Source: Allomyces arbusculus (taxonomy: Eukaryota > Blastocladiomycota > Blastocladiomycetes > Blastocladiales > Blastocladiaceae). From it: a stretch of 64,000 nt of DNA. Position numbers and translations under genes: made by a program. Numbering within the stretch: the stretch's first letter is position 1; every line of letters begins with the position of its first letter. The stretch is from positions 153,750 to 217,749 of the forward strand of contig JADHYV010000038.1 of NCBI GenBank assembly GCA_027604705.1. Direction: 5' to 3'. Of this stretch, positions 59,279 through 64,000 are shown in pieces. The notes under the pieces are model-generated. The model did no database searches. It worked only from the letters and a program-made list of their open reading frames with translations, and was not told the origin of the DNA.

Positions 59279-60586
59279 CTAGGCCACTCTCGACGCGTCT
59301 TCCGCAACCATGGGCGACGTTGCCGGTGATCCCGCCACCGCAGCCGTACTCGCACTCGTCGTTGCGGCCGCTGCGGGCCACAAGTCGACGCCGCACCGCC
59401 GAATTGGGCGCACCGACATCTCGCATTTGCGGAACCAGGCATTCCAAATGTTCTTGGAGTACGTGAACAAGTTGTCGTGCGCGAGCACGAGCCCGCGCAG
59501 TCGGTCGCACGGGAAATCGGCCGACAGGATCGAATGCAGCGCGGCAAAGCACAGCGCGTCGAGGAACGACGGTGCGTCGCCAAAGAAATACGGCCCGTCG
59601 CCCAGCCGTTCGGCGAGGGCAGCGAGCGCGTCAGCGGCTTTCGCATAAAGCTGTTCCGCGGGCGGGATTTCGCCCGCGAACCGCGTTGCGAGATCGGCCT
59701 GCACGTGCTGCCGCATCCCCGCCACGAGCAACGTGTCGAGCGCCGCGGGCCACGCGCTCTTTTGCGGCGCGTAGAGGAGCCGCATCGCGCCGAGTCCATT
59801 CCGGGGCTCAAGCCACCAGTTGTACATGAGCGCGGGCCACAAGTCGGCTTCGATCAGGGCGAGGTACAAGTGCGCGAGCGCGCGCGGCGGTCCGGGGAGA
59901 TCGTCGGGCGTAAGCACGCGCAAATCCGTCGGCCGAGTCCCGCGCTGTGCGGCTTCCGCAACGGCGCGTTCCACTTCATCCGAGTGTGCCTTGGTCGCAA
60001 TGTACCGCAAGAGGCGGTCGCGCAACGCCACAACGCGGCCGCGCTCGGTGACGAGGAACGGAAGGCGGCCGGTCGGGGACATGGCGGCGTTGTCAGCGTC
60101 GACGAGGACCAGCGCGTACGGAATACCCGAAAATTGCAGGTAAGCTTGCCACACGAGGCATTCCGGGTCGGACGAGGCCCAGGCGTTCTTTTGCCGTGGC
60201 CAGCGGGGACGGTGCACGTAGAGCGTGGGCGTCGACGACTCTGGCGACGGAACGGGTTGCAGCGGCGGAAGGAGGGCGAGGGCCGGGACCGGGATCGAGC
60301 GCACGGCGTGGATCGCGGACCGGACATGTGAAGCGAGCGCGCGGAGCGGGTTGGGCGCGTTCAGGGTGCGGTCGTGGTGAGCGTCGTCGTTCTGGTCGTG
60401 CTCTGCCGCGTCGGTCCTTGGCGCGTCGTCCTCTTGCACGTCGTCGGTCGTCTTCAGCTCGTCGTCAGTAGCATCCTTCAACGTCGTGGTCGCGTCGGCG
60501 TGGTCATGATCGGCAGCGCCATTGTTGACGGCATCGTCGGCCACGGCCGTCACGTCGTGGTGATCCAGGTGGTCGCCTTGATCCAT
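59279..60586 (-). CDS. metaxin/SAM37-like outer mitochondrial membrane protein
   Basis: Intronless, 435 residues from MDQGDHLDHHDVTAVADD. The first ~95 residues are extremely Asp/His/Thr-rich. From ~residue 140 a metaxin-type thioredoxin/GST fold appears: ECLVWQAYLQFSGIPYALVL, MSPTGRLPFLVTERGRVVAL. The C-terminal GST-like helical part has YNWWLEPRN, QLYAKAADALAALAERLGDG, PYFFGDAPSFLDALCFAALH, and LVLAHDNLFTYSKNIW. Metaxins are receptor-side subunits of the SAM/TOB complex that inserts beta-barrel proteins. No clear membrane segment is seen at the end. The frame is open upstream to 60838, but that part includes no better start. Confidence 0.9.
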   Translation of the reverse strand: MDQGDHLDHHDVTAVADDAVNNGAADHDHADATTTLKDATDDELKTTDDVQEDDAPRTDAAEHDQNDDAHHDRTLNAPNPLRALASHVRSAIHAVRSIPVPALALLPPLQPVPSPESSTPTLYVHRPRWPRQKNAWASSDPECLVWQAYLQFSGIPYALVLVDADNAAMSPTGRLPFLVTERGRVVALRDRLLRYIATKAHSDEVERAVAEAAQRGTRPTDLRVLTPDDLPGPPRALAHLYLALIEADLWPALMYNWWLEPRNGLGAMRLLYAPQKSAWPAALDTLLVAGMRQHVQADLATRFAGEIPPAEQLYAKAADALAALAERLGDGPYFFGDAPSFLDALCFAALHSILSADFPCDRLRGLVLAHDNLFTYSKNIWNAWFRKCEMSVRPIRRCGVDLWPAAAATTSASTAAVAGSPATSPMVAEDASRVA

Positions 60587-60926
60587 AGCGGGCACGCGGG
60601 CGCGGTGCAGCAGGTTGCAGTTGCGGAGCAGGTCGCCTTTTCGCGTAATGCAGCTGTCGATCGCGTCGTGATCGTTTTGGTCGGGGCAGCGAACTGTTGG
60701 CGACTTGTCGCAGCGCGAGCAGCGCAAGTTGGCAGAGTTGGGTGGCTCGAAGCAACACTCCGCTGCTACGCTGGACAGCCGCGTGATTTGCCTCCACAGC
60801 ACCCTGACGCCTATTTTGCCCATTGCAGCGGGACTCAATGCCGCGATTCGCGCTCGCCGTCAGCGCCGTCGCAACTCGAGTCGTCCACGAGTCAAGAGTC
60901 CCGAGACGACCACCCAGCAGCACACC
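60587..60926. promoter_or_regulatory. divergent promoter of metaxin-like gene and ERCC1
   Basis: 340 bp between start codons on opposite strands. No specific motif recognised. Confidence 0.45.
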
Positions 60927-62470
60927 ATGGGCGACAATCCGCAACCGTCGCAGCCGCCACCACCGCGCAAGCGGTTCGCCATCCCGTCGGCGCACGACGT
61001 CTTTGGGTCGCCTTCGGCCATTGCCTCCGCCGCGTCTTCAGCGTCTTTAGCGTCAGCATCGACACCACTTCCAGGAGTACCAACGACCCCTGCTTCCGGT
61101 TCCAGCGCGCCCTCTACAAATGCTGGCCTTCAACCAACTGCACCGCCGCCGCCAATACCCGCCAGCGTGCTGGATCCGCGCGCGCTAATGGAGCAGGCGC
61201 GGCTCGCGTCGGCAGCTGCAGCAGCTGCAGGGCCTGCCCCCACCCCGGTCCCATCCGTCCCGATTGGCCGCATTGGTCCTGGTGGATCCGGAGGCCGCCC
61301 AGCATGGCAGCAGCGTCCCGCCGCGCAGCCGCGACCCGGGCCTGGCGGCAACGCGAGCGGTCAAGCGGCATGGCGGAAGCGTAAAGAGATGGATCGCGAA
61401 GATTTCTTTGCTCTTCCGCCCGAACCCGACGCTGCCCGCGCTCCCCCACCCGGCGCTGCTGCCGCTGCTCTCGCGGGACCCGCGCCGCCACCGGCCTCGC
61501 TGCACGCCATCCAAGTCTCGCCGCGACAGCGCGGCAACCCCGTGCTCGACCTGATCCGCTCGGTCGCATGGGAATTTGCTGAGACAGACGCCGATTATGT
61601 GGTTGCCCGCACGGCGGGCGTGCTGTTCCTGTCGATCAAGTACCACCGACTGCACCCAGAGTACATTCACACGCGGATCAAGGGTCTCAGCGGGCATTTT
61701 GATTTGAGGATCATGTTGGTGCTCGTCGACGTGGTGAGTTGGGTTGGTCTGGGCCCCCTGTGCGGTTCGGACGAGGTTGCTGACGATGCGAGCGCGGGAT
61801 GGGTGGATAGGACGACTTCAACTCGTCGGTGCGCGAACTAACGCGGATTGCCGTTGTCAATAACATGACCATGGTGCTCGCGTGGAGGCATGTGTGCTGG
61901 GTGTCGTGGATTCGCGTGTTCGGGCGCTGACCACACCGCGATATAGCAAGGAGGAATGCGCCCGGTACCTGGAAATGTACAAGGCCATGGAGCACAAGCC
62001 GCCCGACGTGCTCAAGGGCAAGCAGGAGACCGACTACATGTCACGGGTACGCCTTTGGTGCCGATTCCTCTCGACGTCCGATTGAGTGGCTGGGCTGACC
62101 ATCGATTCTCGTGGTAGCTGTCTGAAACGCTCACCCAAATCAAGGGCGTGAACCGCACTGACGTCCTGACGCTGTCGGCCAACTTTGGCGTACGGCTCTT
62201 TCTGCAGCCACGGCCGAGGGCAAGTGAACCATCGTGCTTACCTTCGGGTCCAATGTAGACCTTTGAGCGCATTGTCGAAGCGACGGAGGCCCAGCTATGC
62301 GAATGTCCCGGAATCGGCGCGAAAAAGGCGCGTTTGTTGCTGGACTCTTTGGGCGATTTTCAGCTCACGCGTCTAGATGGTAGGCAAAGCGCATCTACGA
62401 CGCGTTCCGGCAGCCGTTCTTGGTCGCGGCAGGTGGCGACGGCGCGGTCCCAGAAGACAATGACGGATAG
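60927..62470 (+). CDS. ERCC1: ERCC1/Rad10 nucleotide-excision-repair subunit
   Basis: Six exons: 60927-61733, 61811-61887, 61947-62046, 62118-62189, 62259-62327 and 62384-62470. The product is 403 residues. It forms a structure-specific endonuclease with XPF/Rad1, cutting 5' of lesions; ERCC1 itself lacks the catalytic residues. After a 220-residue Pro/Ala-rich head comes the central domain: QVSPRQRGNPVLDLIRSVAW, FLSIKYHRLHPEYIHTRIKG, MVLAWSKEECARYLEMYKAM. Tandem helix-hairpin-helix: LTQIKGVNRTDVLTLSANFG then CPGIGAKKAKRIYDAFRQPF. Introns 2 and 5 appear to begin with GC (AG|GCATGT at 61888, AG|GCGCGT at 62328). Both are required to join conserved sequence in phase. Without intron 5 removal the protein loses its RIYDAFRQPFL end. 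Confidence 0.95.
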
Positions 62471-63036
62471 TGCCCTGGCGGTCTCGTTGCCTGACGCATG
62501 TCCATATATACACGGATATCTGCATTTGCTGTTCGACATTTGTGTTCATGCTGCCTCTTGCACCTGGGCAGGTTTTGTAGCTGCTTGCCCGCCCTCACTC
62601 GAGCGAATCGGTTCAATGTGGTGTCAAGGGGTAGACCAGCAAGGACAGTGCGCGTACAGCACGCATCGCGCACGCGGCGCTGGGAGGATCGCAGCTCACG
62701 CCATCGCGCGAGGCCGCGCCGCGTGCCTCGTGCCGGAGCGTGGACGGACCGGGCCCGTCTCGCAGACTTGCGGGTTGATGCGGGACGCTGGGCGTGACAA
62801 ACGCGTGTGTGCGGTGTGGTTGACGTTCGACCCGCCGGATCAGCCTGTCGTCTCATGTCGTCGTGAATTCCGTTTCCGAGCGCGGCGTCCAGCACTGCGA
62901 CGTGCCGACGACGCGACCGTAAGCATTACCGCGACGAAAGATACCGCGGCAGCAAGCAGCAGCAGCAGCAGCAGCAACATCATTGACAACCGCGCCAGCC
63001 GACCCAACTGTACACGTCCAATCATCAACCACATTC
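62471..63036. other. intergenic, promoter of the ACSL-like gene
   Basis: 566 bp from the ERCC1 stop to the next start. A short AGC repeat (AGCAGCAGCAGCAGCAGCAG, near 62955) lies in the 5' leader of the ACSL-like gene. No gene seen. Confidence 0.5.
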
Positions 63037-63959
63037 ATGATGCTCGACACGCTCGCCGCCGCGCTCGACCCAGCCTCGGCCGTCCTCGCCTCTGCTCTCG
63101 CCGCGCTCTGGCTGTCGACCCCTCCGCGCGACACCGACGCGCTCGCCTTCCGCGCGCACCGTGCGCGGCACCAGTCGCTCGCCAGCACGACGCGCAACCG
63201 TTACGAATCGGCCGTCTTCCGGCATCCGAGCACGCCGCACGGTCTTCCGCTCGCGCAAGTGCCTGCGATCGCTGGGCGCGCCAAGTCGTTGTGGGAGGTA
63301 ATCGAGACGGGGTTGCGCGGGAACGGCAAGGGGGAGGTGGCCGGTGAAGATGGCGAGCGGATCGGGTTTGGTATGTACATCGCGCTCGGTGAAGATTTGA
63401 TGGTGGATTGGCATGAGCTGAGCTGGCCCAATTAGACACGTTCCTGAACCGGATCGCCGCCGTCGGGTCCGCGCTCGCGCCCATGGCCGGGACCGCGCCG
63501 GTGGTCCTCGCGCTTCCGCACGTCTCGGTCGCGTCCGAGACACTGTTCCTTGCGTGCTTGCGACAGGGGATCCCCGTCGTGACCCCGAACACACTGAATT
63601 CGACCGCGCTCGACGAAGCCGTGGCCGCACACCAGCCGCACGTGCTGGTCGTGGACGCGTCGCTCGCAACCACCCCCGCCGCGCGTAACGCCGATCACGT
63701 CTTGGTCGTGGGCGAGTACGAGACGTTGCCCAAGGGCGCGACCGCATGGGCGGCGTTTGTGTCGCAGGCAGCAGGCACGACGGTGGTGGACGCGACCCCC
63801 GTTCTGGCGACCGACAAGACGCGCGCGTGGTGCAACGACGTGCCGTGCGCTGAAGCGCTCGCGGCTGTGGCCGGGCTCACGGGCCATTGGCTACGCGATG
63901 AGCGGCCATTGCCGGGCGAGGTGGCCGCGATTGATGCGGGGATGGCGGCCGACAATGTG
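63037..63959 (+). CDS. long-chain acyl-CoA synthetase, N-terminal part (runs off window)
   Basis: Two exons seen: 63037-63370 and 63436-63959. A third intron starts at 63960 and runs past the window end, so about 286 residues are visible of an expected ~700. The N-terminal hydrophobic stretch (LDPASAVLASALAALWLSTP) could anchor the protein. NRYESAVFRHPSTPHGLP and SLWEVIETGLRGN resemble the start of ACSL/Faa enzymes. Exon 2 has the AMP-binding family's first part: LALPHVSVASETLFLACLRQ, then GIPVVTPNTLNSTALDEAV. The ATP-binding motif and catalytic core lie beyond the window. The enzyme activates fatty acids to acyl-CoA, usually at ER, lipid droplet or peroxisome membranes. Confidence 0.75.
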
Positions 63960-63978
63960 GTAAGAACCCGTTCGTTCT

Positions 63979-64000
63979 GGGGGGGGGGGGGGGGGGGGGG
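63979..64000. repeat. poly-G tract (at least 22 G) at window end
   Basis: At least 22 G residues run to the last base, within the third intron of the ACSL-like gene. Either a real G tract or an assembly edge. Confidence 0.8.

Noticed and set aside
62334-63347. Read-through of ERCC1 exon 5 into a 337-codon frame
   Set aside because: Reading through loses the conserved RIYDAFRQPFL end, which appears in another frame at once after a plausible acceptor. The extended tail has no family features.

Overview
This is GC-rich nuclear DNA from a fungus. Genes lie on both strands, have 0-5 short introns (mostly 55-110 nt, typically starting GTGCGT, GTACGT or GTATGT and ending in CAG or TAG), and encode Ala/Pro/Ser-rich low-complexity linkers. 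The gene set is fungal/opisthokont: an Ecl1-type short zinc protein, a Dug2-type WD40-peptidase fusion, WDR70, metaxin, SMPD4, Tra2 and RCC1. Retention of SMPD4 and metaxin, the high GC, and the UUCG-capped hairpins near 17.25 kb (like the double-hairpin elements reported from Allomyces-type mitochondrial DNA) suggest an early-diverging zoosporic fungus (Blastocladiomycota or chytrid). That placement is an inference. All gene models below were spliced by eye: exon phases were checked by arithmetic and the joined proteins against known family motifs.

Layout. 0-10.3 kb: a Tho1/SARNP-like protein, two unrecognised proteins, a DUF167 protein, S-adenosylhomocysteine hydrolase, and an Ecl1-type protein. 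10.2-13.4 kb: a 3.2-kb gene-poor stretch. 13.4-17.0 kb: DUG2. 17.0-18.4 kb: a repeat-rich islet with a tRNA-like relic, UUCG hairpins, a direct repeat and a ~95-bp inverted fragment of the nearby CAP gene. 18.4-32.2 kb: Tra2-like splicing factor, a secreted CAP/PR-1 protein with a mucin-like tail, RVB1, an unknown protein with a 32-residue repeat, and RCC1. 33.8-41.1 kb: UTP6, exosome MTR3, HUS1 and WDR70.

41.5-50.5 kb holds a family I do not recognise: one intact member (49515-50459) and three broken or truncated relatives (41.5-44.5 kb), all on the minus strand, interrupted by primase PRI1, an ataxin-10 homologue and a small nucleotidyltransferase-like gene. 52.0-64.0 kb: SMPD4-like membrane protein, MCM6, a metaxin-like protein with an Asp/His-rich head, ERCC1 (with two apparent GC-AG introns), and the start of a long-chain acyl-CoA synthetase cut by the window end.

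There is no operon-like organisation. Several replication and repair genes (RVB1, HUS1, PRI1, MCM6, ERCC1) are present, but scattered among ribosome biogenesis and metabolic genes. The best candidates for something new are the decaying paralogue family, the 32-residue repeat protein, and the structured islet at 17.1-18.2 kb.
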